A stretch of 56,113 nucleotides of DNA from Candidatus Fimadaptatus faecigallinarum (GCA_018714445.1 DVNK01000057.1:1-56113); one strand, 5' to 3'. Shown: positions 45,216 to 54,839, counted from the first letter of the stretch. Made by a program: numbers and translations. Notes: generated by a model not told the origin, from the letters alone.

Positions 45216-45852
45216 CTGTCGTCAATCCTCCCGGGGGCAGTATGGTCACGTGGCGGCCGTCGATAGCAAGCCTGTCCTCGCAGAACAGGCGCACCGCCTC
45301 GGGCAGTATCGTGTGTTCTATGGGCAGTATGCGCGCCGCCAGCGTATCGGGCGTATCGTCCGGCTCGACCGGCACGCTGCGCTGGAACACTATCGGCCCC
45401 GCGTCTATGTCCCTGCTCACAAAGTGCACCGTCGCGCCCGACAGCTTGACGCCATAGGCCAGCGCCGCCTCATGCACGTAGTGGCCGTACATGCCCTTGC
45501 CGCAGAACGACGGTATCAGCGCCGGATGGATGTTGAGTATCCGGTTCGGGAACGCGTCTATCGTCTCCGCGCCCAGTATGCCCAGATAGCCCGCCAGCAC
45601 TATCAGATCGGGATTGGCCTCGATGAGCGCCTTATGCCGCGCCGCGTGGCACTCCTCGGCCGTCTTGAACGCCGCGCGCGGCAGCGCCAGCGTCGGTATA
45701 CCCCGCATCCGCGCGCGCTCCAGCGCATACGCCTTGCGCGCCGACGATATCACCAGCGTGACCTTGCCGTCTATCTCGCTCCGGTCGATCGCGTCGAATA
45801 TCGCCTGCAGGTTGCTGCCGCCGCCCGACACCATGGCGACTATCTGCTTCAT
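45190..45852 (-). CDS. purN: Phosphoribosylglycinamide formyltransferase
   Basis: Enzyme of 220 residues. N-terminus [21 protein letters not shown], folate site [10 protein letters not shown], catalytic segment [20 protein letters not shown] and [22 protein letters not shown] are complete. Its ATG overlaps the purM stop (ATGA); the extended frame to 45939 is inside purM. Confidence 0.95.
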   Translation of the reverse strand: MKQIVAMVSGGGSNLQAIFDAIDRSEIDGKVTLVISSARKAYALERARMRGIPTLALPRAAFKTAEECHAARHKALIEANPDLIVLAGYLGILGAETIDAFPNRILNIHPALIPSFCGKGMYGHYVHEAALAYGVKLSGATVHFVSRDIDAGPIVFQRSVPVEPDDTPDTLAARILPIEHTILPEAVRLFCEDRLAIDGRHVTILPPGGLTTDEAGKAGQ

Positions 45853-46880
45853 GCGAGCTTCACTCCCTTGCCGCCGTCGGCGCTTTCGATGACTTCGCCT
45901 ATCACAAACGCCTTCTCGCCCAGCGAATTGGCCGCGCACACCACCGCGTCGACTTCCTCGCTGTCCACAGCCAGCACCATGCCTATGCCCATATTGAAGG
46001 TGTTATAGATCTGCTCGTCCTTCATGCCGCTGATGCGCTGCATCATGGTGAAAATCGGCTGCACCGGCCAGCTGCCGCGGTCAATGCGCGCGGTCAGGCC
46101 GTCGGGCAGTATGCGCGGTATGTTCTCGATGAACCCGCCGCCGGTTATGTGGGCTATGCCCTTGATCGTGAAGCGCGATATCAGTTCCTTTATAGTGCGC
46201 ACGTATATGCGCGTGGGGCGCAGCAGCTCGTCGGCCAGCGAGCAGCCCAGCTCGGGATTTACCGCGCTCAGGTCGGTCGATTCGTTGACCAGCAGCCGCC
46301 GTATCAGCGAGAACCCGTTCGAGTGCACGCCCGACGACGCCAGACCCACCAGCGTGTCGCCGGCGCGTATGCCGCTGCCGTTTATCGCCTGCGCCTTGTC
46401 GACCATGCCCACGCAAAAGCCCGCCAGGTCGTATTCGCCCTCGGGATAGAAGCCGGGCATCTCGGCGGTCTCGCCGCCTATCAGCGCACAGCCGGCCTGG
46501 AGACAGCCTTCAGCCACGCCCCGCACGACCGTCGCCGCCAGCTCGGGCTTGAGATTGCCGGTCGCCAGGTAGTCCAGGAAGAACAGCGGCATCGCGCCCT
46601 GGCACACCACGTCGTTGACGCACATCGCCACGCAGTCTATGCCCACCGTGTCGTGCCGCCCGGTCAGGAACGCGAGCTTGAGCTTGGTGCCCACGCCGTC
46701 GGTACCCGCCACCAGCACCGGCTTGGACATGCCGTTGTTCTCTATCGAGTAGAACCCGCCGAACGAGCCCAGATCGCCTATGACGTTGTCGTTGAACGTG
46801 CGCTTTACATGCTCCTTCATCAGGCGCACGGCCTCGTAGCCGCGCTCCACATCGACGCCCGAATCCTTATACGTTATCAT
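45849..46880 (-). CDS. purM: Phosphoribosylformylglycinamidine cyclo-ligase
   Basis: Enzyme of 343 residues that closes the imidazole ring. [57 protein letters not shown] and the C-terminal [15 protein letters not shown] and FNMGIGMVL are all present. It lies three bases after purE and overlaps purN by four bases. Confidence 0.97.
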   Translation of the reverse strand: MITYKDSGVDVERGYEAVRLMKEHVKRTFNDNVIGDLGSFGGFYSIENNGMSKPVLVAGTDGVGTKLKLAFLTGRHDTVGIDCVAMCVNDVVCQGAMPLFFLDYLATGNLKPELAATVVRGVAEGCLQAGCALIGGETAEMPGFYPEGEYDLAGFCVGMVDKAQAINGSGIRAGDTLVGLASSGVHSNGFSLIRRLLVNESTDLSAVNPELGCSLADELLRPTRIYVRTIKELISRFTIKGIAHITGGGFIENIPRILPDGLTARIDRGSWPVQPIFTMMQRISGMKDEQIYNTFNMGIGMVLAVDSEEVDAVVCAANSLGEKAFVIGEVIESADGGKGVKLA

Positions 46881-46883
46881 TTG

Positions 46884-47393
46884 TCATTCTCCTTTGACTA
46901 TATCGGCGACCTTGGCGGCTATCTCGGCGTCGTGCAGCAGCACGTCGTCATGCATATCCGCGCGGCCCTGTTCGAGCTTGCGCCGTATTTCGGGATACTT
47001 CACGCCCAGTATCTGCGCGGCCAGCAGCGCGGCGTTCTGCGCGCCGTTTATCGCCACCGTCGCCACCGGTACGCCCGCGGGCATCTGCACTATCGCCAGC
47101 AGCGCGTCCATGCCATCCAGCTGCGACGCCGATATCGGCAGGCCTATCACCGGCAGCACCGTGTACGCCGCCAGCACGCCCGCCAGGTGCGCAGCCTTGC
47201 CCGCCGCCGCTATAAGCACCTCTATGCCGTTTTCCTGCGCCAGCCGCGCGAATGCCGCCGTCTCCTCGGGCGTGCGGTGCGCGCTCAGCACGCGCGCCTC
47301 TACCTCAATACCCAGCGCCGCCAGCTGCTTTACGCACGGCTCCACCGCTGAAAAGTCCTTATGGCTGCCCATTACCACTGCGACCTTAGGCAT
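46884..47393 (-). CDS. purE: N5-carboxyaminoimidazole ribonucleotide mutase
   Basis: Enzyme of 169 residues, class I PurE. N-terminus [60 protein letters not shown] are typical; the catalytic His is in SAHRT. AGGAGG precedes the ATG. It is the first gene of purE-purM-purN-GNAT-purH. No PurR box or purine riboswitch was recognised in the 130 bases before it. Confidence 0.96.
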   Translation of the reverse strand: MPKVAVVMGSHKDFSAVEPCVKQLAALGIEVEARVLSAHRTPEETAAFARLAQENGIEVLIAAAGKAAHLAGVLAAYTVLPVIGLPISASQLDGMDALLAIVQMPAGVPVATVAINGAQNAALLAAQILGVKYPEIRRKLEQGRADMHDDVLLHDAEIAAKVADIVKGE

Positions 47394-47554
47394 AGCAATA
47401 CCTCCTAAACATTACGCATATGTACATACCCGGTCTCAAAACAAGTCAAATATATCTTACCACACGCCGCGCAAATAATCCATCCAAACCCGTAACTTTT
47501 AACTGAATAATCTGGAAATGTTCGGAGTTCATGCGCGTTTTCAGGCGAACACTG

Positions 47555-49216
47555 TCACTTCTGCTCATCTATCGCACGGCGCGCGGCGGCGTATACGTCG
47601 CCTATTGGCGCGCCAGAGCGCTGTGCGGCGGCGCGACAGTCCTCGTATTCGGGCGCGGCCTTGCCCGGCGCGAGCTTTACGCGCACCTGGCCAAAGCGCG
47701 TATCCACCGTGCGCTGCGAGCGCGGCAGCACCCGCCGCTCGTAATGCGCGATACGCACTCCCAACGTGCTGGTCTGGCGCAGCACCTCCTGCGCCAGGCG
47801 CTCCAGCGCATCCTCTGCGCACAACACGCTGAGCTGCGCCGCCATGCGGCCTTTCTTCATTATGATAGGCGTCTGCCACACGTCCAGCGCGCCGCGCTCC
47901 ATCAGCAACTGACACGCGTATGCCAGTTGTTCGGGCGACATGTCATCTATATTGCATTCAATCAGCGCAACCTGTCCGGCGTGCACAGGCAAATTACCAT
48001 CATCGGCGCCCGCCACCGAGCCGGACTCCGCGTTATTCCCGTCGGCACACACGGACACGTCGTCCGCTGAGGGTTCATTCTGCCCATGCGATACGAATGC
48101 ATCATCCGCGATAGCAGCCGCACATGCGCTACCGCCACTGCGCGCATTGTACACATCCGCTGATGCGTTGCCACAACTGCGCGCACTGCCCACGTCAGCA
48201 ATCATGCTGCCGCCATCACGCGCCTTATCCACAACCGCGGGCATGCCGTTCTCGCCAGTCAAACCGTCCGTCGCTGACACCGCAGGCCTGCCATTCTCGC
48301 CGGTCAAGCCGTCTACCGCTGACACCGCAGGCCTGCCGTTCTCGCCGGTCAAACCGTCCGTCGCTGACACCGCGGGCATGCCGTTCTCGCCAGTCAAGCC
48401 GTCCGTCGCTGACACCACAGGCCTTCCATTCTCGCCATCCCCGCCGCGCACCGAACGCGCCGCCGATGTATCGCCCGCATTCGCCGCGGCATCGGCACAT
48501 CGTTTCGGCCGCGCATCGGATTCCGGCGCCCACTCGCCCAGCAACGCATACATGCGCCGTTCGCCTTCCAGCCCCATGCCGCCGCCATCGGGCGTCAATG
48601 CGGGACTTGCGCACTCGCCCAGCGCCGCCAGCACCGCCGCGCCGTCCAGCGTCAGCAGCTCGCCCGCGCCGGGCGTCATGTATACACGCACGCCGCCCTG
48701 ACCGGCCAACCGCAGCACTGCCGGCGAAGGCTGCGCGCCATCCCGCGCGCCCCCGGCATTGACCGGCGAGTAATACACCCGCTCCACGCCCAGTGCCGCC
48801 AGCCGTATCGCCAGCGCCGCCAACACCGCCGCCATGCGCCGGGTAACGCCATGCACGCTTCTGAACACGCGGCGCGCTGAGGGCCTGCTCTGTTCTATCG
48901 CCACGCCCAGCGCACCGCCCATGCGCGCCAGCAGTTCAGCTGCCGCGCCATCGGGCACAGCCGCATGTGCGAACTCCTCGAACTCCGCGTGAGTCAGCTC
49001 CTCGTCAGGCGACAGCCCCTCCGGAAACTCGTACTCGACGCACCGGCCCACGACCTGATCCACCGCCGCATGCGCACAGCGCACGCGCACTCCGCACGGC
49101 AGCCGGTATACCACAGGCGCTACTCCGGCATGCGCACCGTCCTGCGCCGCCACCAGCGCGCCCAGCATCAGCTCGGCGCTCGCACCCTGGCTGCAATCAA
49201 AGTACACGCATTTCAT
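47555..49216 (-). CDS. larC: Nickel-pincer cofactor nickel insertase LarC with repeat linker
   Basis: Protein of 553 residues that inserts nickel into the lactate-racemase cofactor. Residues 1 to about 230 are the LarC1 part (MKCVYFDCSQGASAELMLGALV; VYYSPVNAGG). Residues 415-553 are LarC2 (VALIECNIDDMSPEQLAYACQLL; GALDVWQTPIIMKKGR; TTLGVR-type STLGVRIAHYERRVL). Between them lie about 185 residues of low-complexity sequence including four 15-residue repeats (consensus ENGRPAVSATDGLTG, 262-328). In Lactiplantibacillus LarC1 and LarC2 are joined by a programmed frameshift; here they are in one frame. The LarC1 half is divergent from classic members (QGASAE for GISGDM). Its ATG overlaps the larB stop. 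Confidence 0.85.
   Translation of the reverse strand: MKCVYFDCSQGASAELMLGALVAAQDGAHAGVAPVVYRLPCGVRVRCAHAAVDQVVGRCVEYEFPEGLSPDEELTHAEFEEFAHAAVPDGAAAELLARMGGALGVAIEQSRPSARRVFRSVHGVTRRMAAVLAALAIRLAALGVERVYYSPVNAGGARDGAQPSPAVLRLAGQGGVRVYMTPGAGELLTLDGAAVLAALGECASPALTPDGGGMGLEGERRMYALLGEWAPESDARPKRCADAAANAGDTSAARSVRGGDGENGRPVVSATDGLTGENGMPAVSATDGLTGENGRPAVSAVDGLTGENGRPAVSATDGLTGENGMPAVVDKARDGGSMIADVGSARSCGNASADVYNARSGGSACAAAIADDAFVSHGQNEPSADDVSVCADGNNAESGSVAGADDGNLPVHAGQVALIECNIDDMSPEQLAYACQLLMERGALDVWQTPIIMKKGRMAAQLSVLCAEDALERLAQEVLRQTSTLGVRIAHYERRVLPRSQRTVDTRFGQVRVKLAPGKAAPEYEDCRAAAQRSGAPIGDVYAAARRAIDEQK
48232..48433 (-). repeat. 45-bp coding repeats in larC linker
   Basis: Four full and one partial copy of a 45-base unit encoding the 15-residue repeat. 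Copies are nearly identical, pointing to recent expansion. Confidence 0.88.
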
Positions 49217-49989
49217 AGCGTCCTCCCCGGCCGGTTAATCAGCGCCGCCATATAGCCCGCGCCAAATCCATTGTCTATGTTGACCGTGCTCACGCCGCTG
49301 GCACAGCTGTTTATCATCGTCAGCAACGCGCTCAACCCGCCAAAGCTCGCGCCGTATCCCACGCTCGTGGGCACCGCGATCACCGGCCGGTCGACCAGTC
49401 CCGCAACCACTGAGGCCAGCGCGCCTTCCATGCCCGCTACCGCGATAAGCACGTTCGCGCTCATTATATCGTCAACTCGCCTGAGCAGTCGGTGCAGCCC
49501 TGCCACGCCCACGTCGTATATCCGGCCCACGTCATTGCCCAGCGTCTCGGCAGTCAACGCCGCCTCCTCGGCCACAGGTATATCGCTCGTGCCGCCGGTC
49601 AGCACCAGTATCCGCCCCACGCCATACATCGTACGGTCGCGCATCACGCGCACTATGCGTGCATCGGCATGGTATTCGGCCTGAGGCGCAACGGCGCGCA
49701 CGGCCTCAAAATGCTCGGCGCTGGCGCGCGTGCAGAGCAGATTGGCCCCACTGCGCGCCAGCAATGCCTGCGCAATGCCGCCGGTCTGTTCGGGGGTCTT
49801 GCCGGCGCAGTATATGACCTCGGGCACGCCCTGACGCAATTGCCGGTCGTGATCGACCACGGCGTAACCCAGATCTTCGGTCGGCATGCGGCGCAGCTGT
49901 TCCAGCGCGTCGTCCACCGATATTTCGCCTGAGCGCACCCGCTCCAGCCACGCGCGACGCTCGGCCTCCCAGGCAGGCGAAGCGCTCAT
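49213..49989 (-). CDS. larB: Nickel-pincer cofactor biosynthesis protein LarB
   Basis: Protein of 258 residues that carboxylates and hydrolyses nicotinate adenine dinucleotide to form the pincer precursor. The N-terminal domain (LERVRSGEISVDDALEQLRRMPTEDLG, DHDRQLRQGVPEVIY) is followed by a PurE-like carboxylase domain (LTGGTSDIPVAEEAALTAETLG; VAGMEGALASVVAGLVDRPVIAVPTSVGYG). It overlaps larE and larC by four bases each. Confidence 0.94.
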   Translation of the reverse strand: MSASPAWEAERRAWLERVRSGEISVDDALEQLRRMPTEDLGYAVVDHDRQLRQGVPEVIYCAGKTPEQTGGIAQALLARSGANLLCTRASAEHFEAVRAVAPQAEYHADARIVRVMRDRTMYGVGRILVLTGGTSDIPVAEEAALTAETLGNDVGRIYDVGVAGLHRLLRRVDDIMSANVLIAVAGMEGALASVVAGLVDRPVIAVPTSVGYGASFGGLSALLTMINSCASGVSTVNIDNGFGAGYMAALINRPGRTL

Positions 49990-50777
49990 TTGCCCCTCAC
50001 ATTCCTTTCGTTCATGTTGCCCATATTGTAGCCGTCCAGATCGAGCGCGGCCCGCTTGAACCCGGCGGCCTTTACGGCATTGACGATCTCGCGGGCATGC
50101 TCGGCGGCGCGCACCAACATGGTGCGATCCAGCTCTATGCGGGCTATATCGCCATGCGCGCGCACGCGCACCTGTTCAAATCCCATGCGCTTTATCGCGA
50201 TCTCGGCCATGTCGACAGCGCGCAGCTTGCCGGGGTCTATGCGCTCGCCCATCGGCAGGCGCGTCGCCAGACAGGACATTGCCGGACGCTCTGCGGTGGG
50301 CAGATTGAGCGCGCGCGACATCTGACGGATATCCTTCTTGGTCCAGCCCAGCTCCATAAGCGGAGAACGCACGCCCAATTCGCGCAGCGCCCGCACGCCC
50401 GGCCGGAAGTCGCCCAGATCGTCGTAGTTGGTGCCATCTATCACACAGCGTCCCTCAGTGCGGCTGATAATCGCGCTGAATATCGCGCGCTTGCACAGAT
50501 AGCAGCGGTCAGGCGGATTGTCGCGCACGCCCTCGACTGCCAATACGTCCAGCGGTATGCGCAGCCAGGCATCGCCGCGCACCAGTTCAAACGCCGCCTC
50601 GCGCTCGCTCTCGCTCTGGAACACCGACTCTACGGTCACCGCCAGGCAGTCCACTCCCGCATCGCGGCACGCCGCCAACAGAAAGCTCGAATCCACGCCG
50701 CCCGAAAACGCCAACGCCACCGGCGCGTTCTCACTGAGCCAGTTTTTGAGCGCGCCGTACTTTTCGTCAATATCCAT
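49986..50777 (-). CDS. larE: Nickel-pincer cofactor sulfur transferase LarE
   Basis: ATP-dependent sulfur transferase of 263 residues. PP-loop AFSGGVDSSFLLAA is at about 23-36. C92 and C95 in RCYLCK and C169 in ERPAMSCLATR are present. C169 corresponds to the sacrificial Cys of the Lactiplantibacillus enzyme; the three together would also suit an Fe-S type LarE. It is the first gene of larE-larB-larC. No lactate racemase gene (larA) or other enzyme using the cofactor is in the window. Confidence 0.93.
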   Translation of the reverse strand: MDIDEKYGALKNWLSENAPVALAFSGGVDSSFLLAACRDAGVDCLAVTVESVFQSESEREAAFELVRGDAWLRIPLDVLAVEGVRDNPPDRCYLCKRAIFSAIISRTEGRCVIDGTNYDDLGDFRPGVRALRELGVRSPLMELGWTKKDIRQMSRALNLPTAERPAMSCLATRLPMGERIDPGKLRAVDMAEIAIKRMGFEQVRVRAHGDIARIELDRTMLVRAAEHAREIVNAVKAAGFKRAALDLDGYNMGNMNERNVRGK

Positions 50778-51137
50778 CTGTTACCCCGCAATCCGCGTGG
50801 CCTGCACAGCCGCGCTTTTTTACAATTATCGCACAATTTCAAGGTACTTGCACGCGCATTTGGGTAAAACGCGCGCTTATCTGAATGAAATGCTGCAAAT
50901 TGGCGCCTTGTAAAACCGCCGCTACGCAGGTTTGGCGTCACATCACACCTTATTTACCGCAGCATAAACTCATTCCGCATTGCCGGGCCCACGCATCCAA
51001 ATGAGCGATGCGACATTGCACTCTACTCAAGCCGTTGCACAGCATCCACACCGTTGCGCCCAATTCACGCTGCCGCGCAAGCGCTGCAGCTCCAAAGCAA
51101 CCCGCACAACCTCGCACCGCCCAGTAAATCCGTATAA
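50778..51137. other. Gene-free stretch between rplL and larE
   Basis: GATAAT in the minus sense (about 50831-50826) is a possible -10 for larE; the -35 is poor. The rest holds no rpoB start, RNA or terminator beyond the rplL hairpin. Confidence 0.4.
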
Positions 51138-51174
51138 ACAAAACCGGAGCGACGCGGCAATTCGCATCGCTCCG
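51138..51174 (-). terminator. Intrinsic terminator of rplJ-rplL
   Basis: CGGAGCGA (minus, 51174-51167) pairs TCGCTCCG (51152-51145), followed by GTTTTGTTTA. It closes the operon before lar genes, so rpoB does not follow. Confidence 0.85.
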
Positions 51175-51189
51175 AATGGGTATATGAAA

Positions 51190-51570
51190 TTACTTGACCT
51201 CGACCTCGGCGCCAGCTTCCTTGAGCTTGGCAGCGATCTTCTCGGCATCTTCCTTGGAAGCGCCTTCCTTGATGGTCTTGGGAGCGCTCTCGACGAGCTC
51301 CTTGGCTTCCTTCAGGCCCAGGCCTTCGACGACTTCGCGCACAGCCTTGATGACCTTCAGCTTAGCAGAGGCTTCGCAGCCCTTGAGCACGACGTCAAAC
51401 TCGGTCTTCTCCTCAACGGGCGCAGCAGCAGCGGCAGCAGCGGGCGCAGCGGCAACAGCCACGGGCGCGGCAGCGGACACACCAAACTTCTCTTCCAGAG
51501 CCTTAACCAGGTCGGCCAGTTCCAGCACGGTCATCTCGCCAATAGCGGTAATCAGTTCATCGCGAGTCAT
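51190..51570 (-). CDS. rplL: Ribosomal protein L7/L12
   Basis: Protein of 126 residues. N-terminal dimer domain [29 protein letters not shown], an Ala/Pro-rich hinge, and the C-terminal factor-binding domain ([27 protein letters not shown]...[11 protein letters not shown]). The ATG at 51570 has GGAGGG nine bases upstream. Confidence 0.97.
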   Translation of the reverse strand: MTRDELITAIGEMTVLELADLVKALEEKFGVSAAAPVAVAAAPAAAAAAAPVEEKTEFDVVLKGCEASAKLKVIKAVREVVEGLGLKEAKELVESAPKTIKEGASKEDAEKIAAKLKEAGAEVEVK

Positions 51571-51685
51571 ATTAAAAACCCTCCATTTAATCAAATTAAG
51601 TTGTTAGTGGGCCGCTCACGCGGCGTATGCGCGACGGGTCACCGGGCGACATGCGCCACAGCGTACCCTGCATTCAGCCTTGGGT

Positions 51686-52213
51686 TCAGCCTTCCTCTTT
51701 CGACTTGCGCACGGCGTCGATCGCGTACACCAGCGAACGCAGAGTGGCCGACAGCACGCCGACGAAGTTGGTTATCGGCGCGTTCAGGCTGCCCATGATG
51801 CGGGCGATGAGCACTTCCTTGGGCGGCAGATCCGCCAGCGCCTGTACACCCTTGACATCGAGCACTTCCTTGTCCAGCAAGCCCGCCTTGACCTCGGTCT
51901 TCTTGGTCTTCTTGGCGAATTCGCTGATAACCTTGGCGCCGGACGCCGGATCCTCCATGCTGAAAGCCACCGCAGTGGGGCCGTTCAGTATGTCGTCCAG
52001 GCCGGTTATGCCCAGATCATGCGCGGCGATCTTGATCAGGGTGTTCTTGAGCACCTGATACTCGACGCCGGCCTTACGGAACTCATTGCGCAGTTCGGTA
52101 ACCTCGGCCACGGTGAGGCCGCAGTAATCTATGAACACTACGCTCTTGGCGTTTTCCAGCTTTTCGCGGATACCCGCCACTACGAGTTTTTTCTGTTCCT
52201 GAGCCTGACTCAA
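51686..52213 (-). CDS. rplJ: Ribosomal protein L10
   Basis: Protein of 175 residues that anchors L7/L12. KSVVFIDYCGLTVAEVTELRNEFRKAGVEYQVLKNTLIKIA is typical. The likely start is a TTG at 52213, six bases after AAGGAGGTG; the in-frame ATG 21 bases upstream overlaps that site, and longer frames enter the L10 leader. A TTG start may limit L10 output relative to L7/L12. Confidence 0.94.
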   Translation of the reverse strand: MSQAQEQKKLVVAGIREKLENAKSVVFIDYCGLTVAEVTELRNEFRKAGVEYQVLKNTLIKIAAHDLGITGLDDILNGPTAVAFSMEDPASGAKVISEFAKKTKKTEVKAGLLDKEVLDVKGVQALADLPPKEVLIARIMGSLNAPITNFVGVLSATLRSLVYAIDAVRKSKEEG

Positions 52214-52239
52214 ACGTATGCACCTCCTTGCCATTAAAC

Positions 52240-52405
52240 TTGCGCCTCTATGCGGAGGCAATCGGGGCATATCGAAAATGCCCCTGCGCAGACGCGCAAG
52301 GGCATAGAACAAGCTATGTACCTCACGCCTCGGTGGGCGACCAGATGGCCATTAAGCGCTTTACGCGCCCACTGTCTACGGCACGCCGGCTCTCGCCAGC
52401 GGTAT
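52240..52405 (-). ncRNA. L10 leader RNA
   Basis: The leader contains CCGTAGACAG (52381-52372) and CTTAATGGCC (52356-52347) followed by CCACCGAGG, the conserved L10-leader core bound by the L10-(L12)4 complex. It precedes rplJ and lets L10 limit its own synthesis. Confidence 0.8.
52273..52305 (-). terminator. Attenuator hairpin in L10 leader
   Basis: In the minus sense ATGCCC-TTGCGC pairs GCGCA-GGGGCAT, then TTTTCG. GGGGCAT can also pair with ATGCCCC further downstream (52270-52264), an alternative that would prevent termination. Confidence 0.65.
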
Positions 52406-52407
52406 GT

Positions 52408-52437
52408 ATTATATCACGCGCAAGGCCTGCTTGTCAA
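52408..52437 (-). promoter_or_regulatory. Sigma-A promoter of rplJ-rplL
   Basis: TTGACA (52437-52432), 18-base spacer, TATAAT (52413-52408), directly after rplA. Confidence 0.9.
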
Positions 52438-52440
52438 CTA

Positions 52441-53133
52441 TCAGCCAAAGCGCACCGAGTTAACTTTTATGCCCGGGCCCATCGTAGAGGATATCACGCA
52501 GCTGCGGATATAGGTGCCCTTGGCCGACGCGGGCTTGGCCTTGACTATCGCGTCCATCAGCACGCGCAGGTTCTCGCCCAGCTGCTGTTCGGTGAACGAG
52601 GCCTTGCCTATCGGGCAGTGCACGATGGAGGTCTTGTCCACGCGGTACTCGACCTTACCGGCTTTAATCTCGTTTACGGCGCGGGTGACGTCCATGGTCA
52701 CGGTGCCGCTCTTGGGGTTAGGCATCAGGCCCTTAGGACCGAGCACGCGGCCCAGACGGCCAACCAGACCCATCATGTCAGGCGTAGCGACGACGACGTC
52801 GAAGTCGAACCAGTTTTCCTTCTGGATCTTGGTTATATACTCCTCAGCGCCGACGAAGTCCGCGCCAGCGGCCTCAGCCTCGGAGGCCTTGTCGCCCTTG
52901 GCGAACACCAGCACGCGCACCTTCTTGCCGGTACCGTTGGGCAGCACGACCGCGCCGCGGACCTGCTGGTCAGCGTGACGGGGGTCGACGCCCAGGCGCA
53001 CCGATATCTCTATCGTCTCGTCGAACTTGGCCTTGCCGGTCTGCTTTACCAGCGTCACGGCCTCGTCCGGCTCATACAGCTTCGTGGAATCGATCAGCTT
53101 TTTGCTGTCTACATATTTCTTACCGTGCTTCAT
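52441..53133 (-). CDS. rplA: Ribosomal protein L1
   Basis: Protein of 230 residues; [26 protein letters not shown], the RNA-binding segment, and [15 protein letters not shown] are typical. GGGAGG is upstream. A motif related to the one before rplK lies in its leader. Confidence 0.97.
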   Translation of the reverse strand: MKHGKKYVDSKKLIDSTKLYEPDEAVTLVKQTGKAKFDETIEISVRLGVDPRHADQQVRGAVVLPNGTGKKVRVLVFAKGDKASEAEAAGADFVGAEEYITKIQKENWFDFDVVVATPDMMGLVGRLGRVLGPKGLMPNPKSGTVTMDVTRAVNEIKAGKVEYRVDKTSIVHCPIGKASFTEQQLGENLRVLMDAIVKAKPASAKGTYIRSCVISSTMGPGIKVNSVRFG

Positions 53134-53151
53134 TCTACTTTACATCCTCCC

Positions 53152-53182
53152 TGTGGTCTTAACGGCTCTTAAAGTCCTCCCA
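53152..53182 (-). promoter_or_regulatory. Leader motif before rplA
   Basis: In the minus sense GTGGGAGG-ACTTTAA-GAG-CCGTT-AAGACCACA. The same ordered blocks occur before rplK. This resembles the L1-binding stem of ribosomal leaders; L1 autoregulation is inferred. Confidence 0.45.
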
Positions 53183-53196
53183 CTTAGGTCTCAGAA

Positions 53197-53622
53197 TCAG
53201 TCCTCAACCGTCACGCCCATGGAGCGCGCGGTACCGGCTATCATGCTCATCGCGGCCTCAAGCGACGCGGCGTTGAGGTCGGGCATCTTGGTCTGAGCGA
53301 TCTCCTGCACCTGAGCGCGGGTGATCTTGCCGACCTTGACGGTATTGGGCTTGCCGGAAGCATGCTCCAGGCCCGCGGCCTTCTTTATAAGCACAGCCGC
53401 CGGCGGGGTCTTGGTGATGAAGGTAAACGTGCGATCCTGGTACACGGTTATGACTACCGGGATGACCAGGCCCGCCTGGTTAGCGGTACGCGCATTGAAT
53501 TCCTTGCAGAATCCGGGTATGTTTATACCATGCTGGCCCAGCGCCGGACCTATTGGCGGTGCGGGCGTCGCCTTACCAGCGTTTACCTGCAGCTTTATGA
53601 GCGCGGTTACTTTCTTTGCCAT
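53197..53622 (-). CDS. rplK: Ribosomal protein L11
   Basis: Protein of 141 residues. [32 protein letters not shown] is the canonical N-terminus, with the C-terminal [42 protein letters not shown] precedes the ATG. Confidence 0.97.
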   Translation of the reverse strand: MAKKVTALIKLQVNAGKATPAPPIGPALGQHGINIPGFCKEFNARTANQAGLVIPVVITVYQDRTFTFITKTPPAAVLIKKAAGLEHASGKPNTVKVGKITRAQVQEIAQTKMPDLNAASLEAAMSMIAGTARSMGVTVED

Positions 53623-53641
53623 CGTGATTTCCTCCTTACGA

Positions 53642-53680
53642 TGTGGTCTCTGACGGAACCGGTTTTAAGGTTCCTCCCAC
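53642..53680 (-). promoter_or_regulatory. Leader motif before rplK
   Basis: GTGGGAGG, TTAAAACC, CCGTC and AGACCACA in the minus sense repeat the rplA leader motif. It may bind L1. Confidence 0.45.
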
Positions 53681-53718
53681 GTCCCACGGCGGCGTGTGCC
53701 TGCCCCGGGACTCAAGCG

Positions 53719-54264
53719 CTATACGCGTTCGACCTGGCTCAGGTCGAGATCAAACGACGCCGTCTTGCCGAACATCGCGATCTTCACGCGCACCTTTTGA
53801 CTGACCGTGTCTATCGATTCAACTTCGCCGGTGCAGTCCTTGAACGGGCCTTCCAGCAGTCGGCAGGTATCGCCGACGACCAGATCTATCCTGATGGGCT
53901 GCCCTATCACGCCCATTTTTTCCACCTCGGCCTCAGTCAGCGGAACAGGCTTTGACCCCGGGCCGACAAAGCCGGTCACACCGCGCGTATTGCGCACCAC
54001 ATACCATGCTTCATCGGTCATTATCATTTTGACCAGTACGTAGCCCGGATATGTCTTGTGCTGCACCATGCGGCGCTTTCCGCCCTTTATCTCGGCCACT
54101 TCCTCAATCGGCACTTTGATCTCATATATCAAATGCTGCAAACCGTTGTTTTCAACCGTCTTGCCGAGGTCGTCCATGACCTTGTTTTCGTAACCGGAAT
54201 AGGTGTGCACCACATACCACTGCGGCGCTTCGGTTACCTGGGCATTATCGGCTCTTTCACTCAT
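53719..54264 (-). CDS. nusG: Transcription antitermination protein NusG
   Basis: Protein of 181 residues. APQWYVVHTYSGYENKV at the N-terminus, MTDEAWYVVRNTRGVTGFVGPG, and the KOW domain starting VVGDTCRLLEGPFKDCTGEVESID. It follows secE by 50 bases. Confidence 0.97.
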   Translation of the reverse strand: MSERADNAQVTEAPQWYVVHTYSGYENKVMDDLGKTVENNGLQHLIYEIKVPIEEVAEIKGGKRRMVQHKTYPGYVLVKMIMTDEAWYVVRNTRGVTGFVGPGSKPVPLTEAEVEKMGVIGQPIRIDLVVGDTCRLLEGPFKDCTGEVESIDTVSQKVRVKIAMFGKTASFDLDLSQVERV

Positions 54265-54314
54265 AGGCTATCCTTCCTTGCTGATGCTCCGGCATAGGGC
54301 CTGTCAATCAGGGT

Positions 54315-54584
54315 TTAGCTGTTGGTCAGCCACTTGACCAGCACGGCCGAGATCGAATCCTGCACGCCGATAATCACGACGAACACCGCCATGAACGCCA
54401 GCACTACCAGCGTGTAATTGGTCAACTCCTGCTTGGTCGGCCAGGTCACCTTTTTCAGTTCAGCGACCATGTCCTTGAACGCACGGGCGATTTTCAGCCC
54501 CAGGTTCTTAAAAAAGCGGCCAACCTTACTGAAGAAACCCACGAAGCCAGTCTTCTCGGCGACTTCCTGTTTCTGCTTAGCCAT
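54315..54584 (-). CDS. secE: Preprotein translocase subunit SecE
   Basis: Protein of 89 residues with a single C-terminal span (YTLVVLAFMAVFVVIIGVQDSI) after the conserved ELKKVTWPTKQELTN. The start is the ATG at 54584; an upstream in-frame ATG at 54593 is possible. Confidence 0.95.
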   Translation of the reverse strand: MAKQKQEVAEKTGFVGFFSKVGRFFKNLGLKIARAFKDMVAELKKVTWPTKQELTNYTLVVLAFMAVFVVIIGVQDSISAVLVKWLTNS

Positions 54585-54677
54585 TGATTTCACTTCTTTC
54601 AGACTTGTTGCGCCGCTTCACAGCCTGCCGTCTTGCGTCGGTACGCTGCGCGGCCCAGGACGCCACTCCCCGCGCAA

Positions 54678-54839
54678 TCAGCGGGTTTCCCTGTGCGCAG
54701 TGTGCTTCTTGCAGAAGCGGCAGTACTTGTGCATCTCCAGTCGGTCGGGATCGTTCTTCTTGTTCTTCATAGTGTTGTAATTGCGCTGCTTGCACTCGGT
54801 GCAAGCCAGAGTCACTTTAACCCTCTGTCCAACGGCCAT
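54678..54839 (-). CDS. rpmG: Ribosomal protein L33
   Basis: Protein of 53 residues. [24 protein letters not shown] and [20 protein letters not shown], with all four zinc Cys (two CxxC), so it is the zinc-binding form. GGAGG lies eight bases upstream. Confidence 0.96.
   Translation of the reverse strand: MAVGQRVKVTLACTECKQRNYNTMKNKKNDPDRLEMHKYCRFCKKHTAHRETR

Noticed and set aside
47394-47530. Purine riboswitch or PurR box before purE
   Set aside because: The conserved aptamer loops and CGAA-type boxes were not found.
54594-54677. tRNA gene between rpmG and secE
   Set aside because: No cloverleaf or T-loop sequence could be formed. No tRNA or rRNA was found anywhere in the window.
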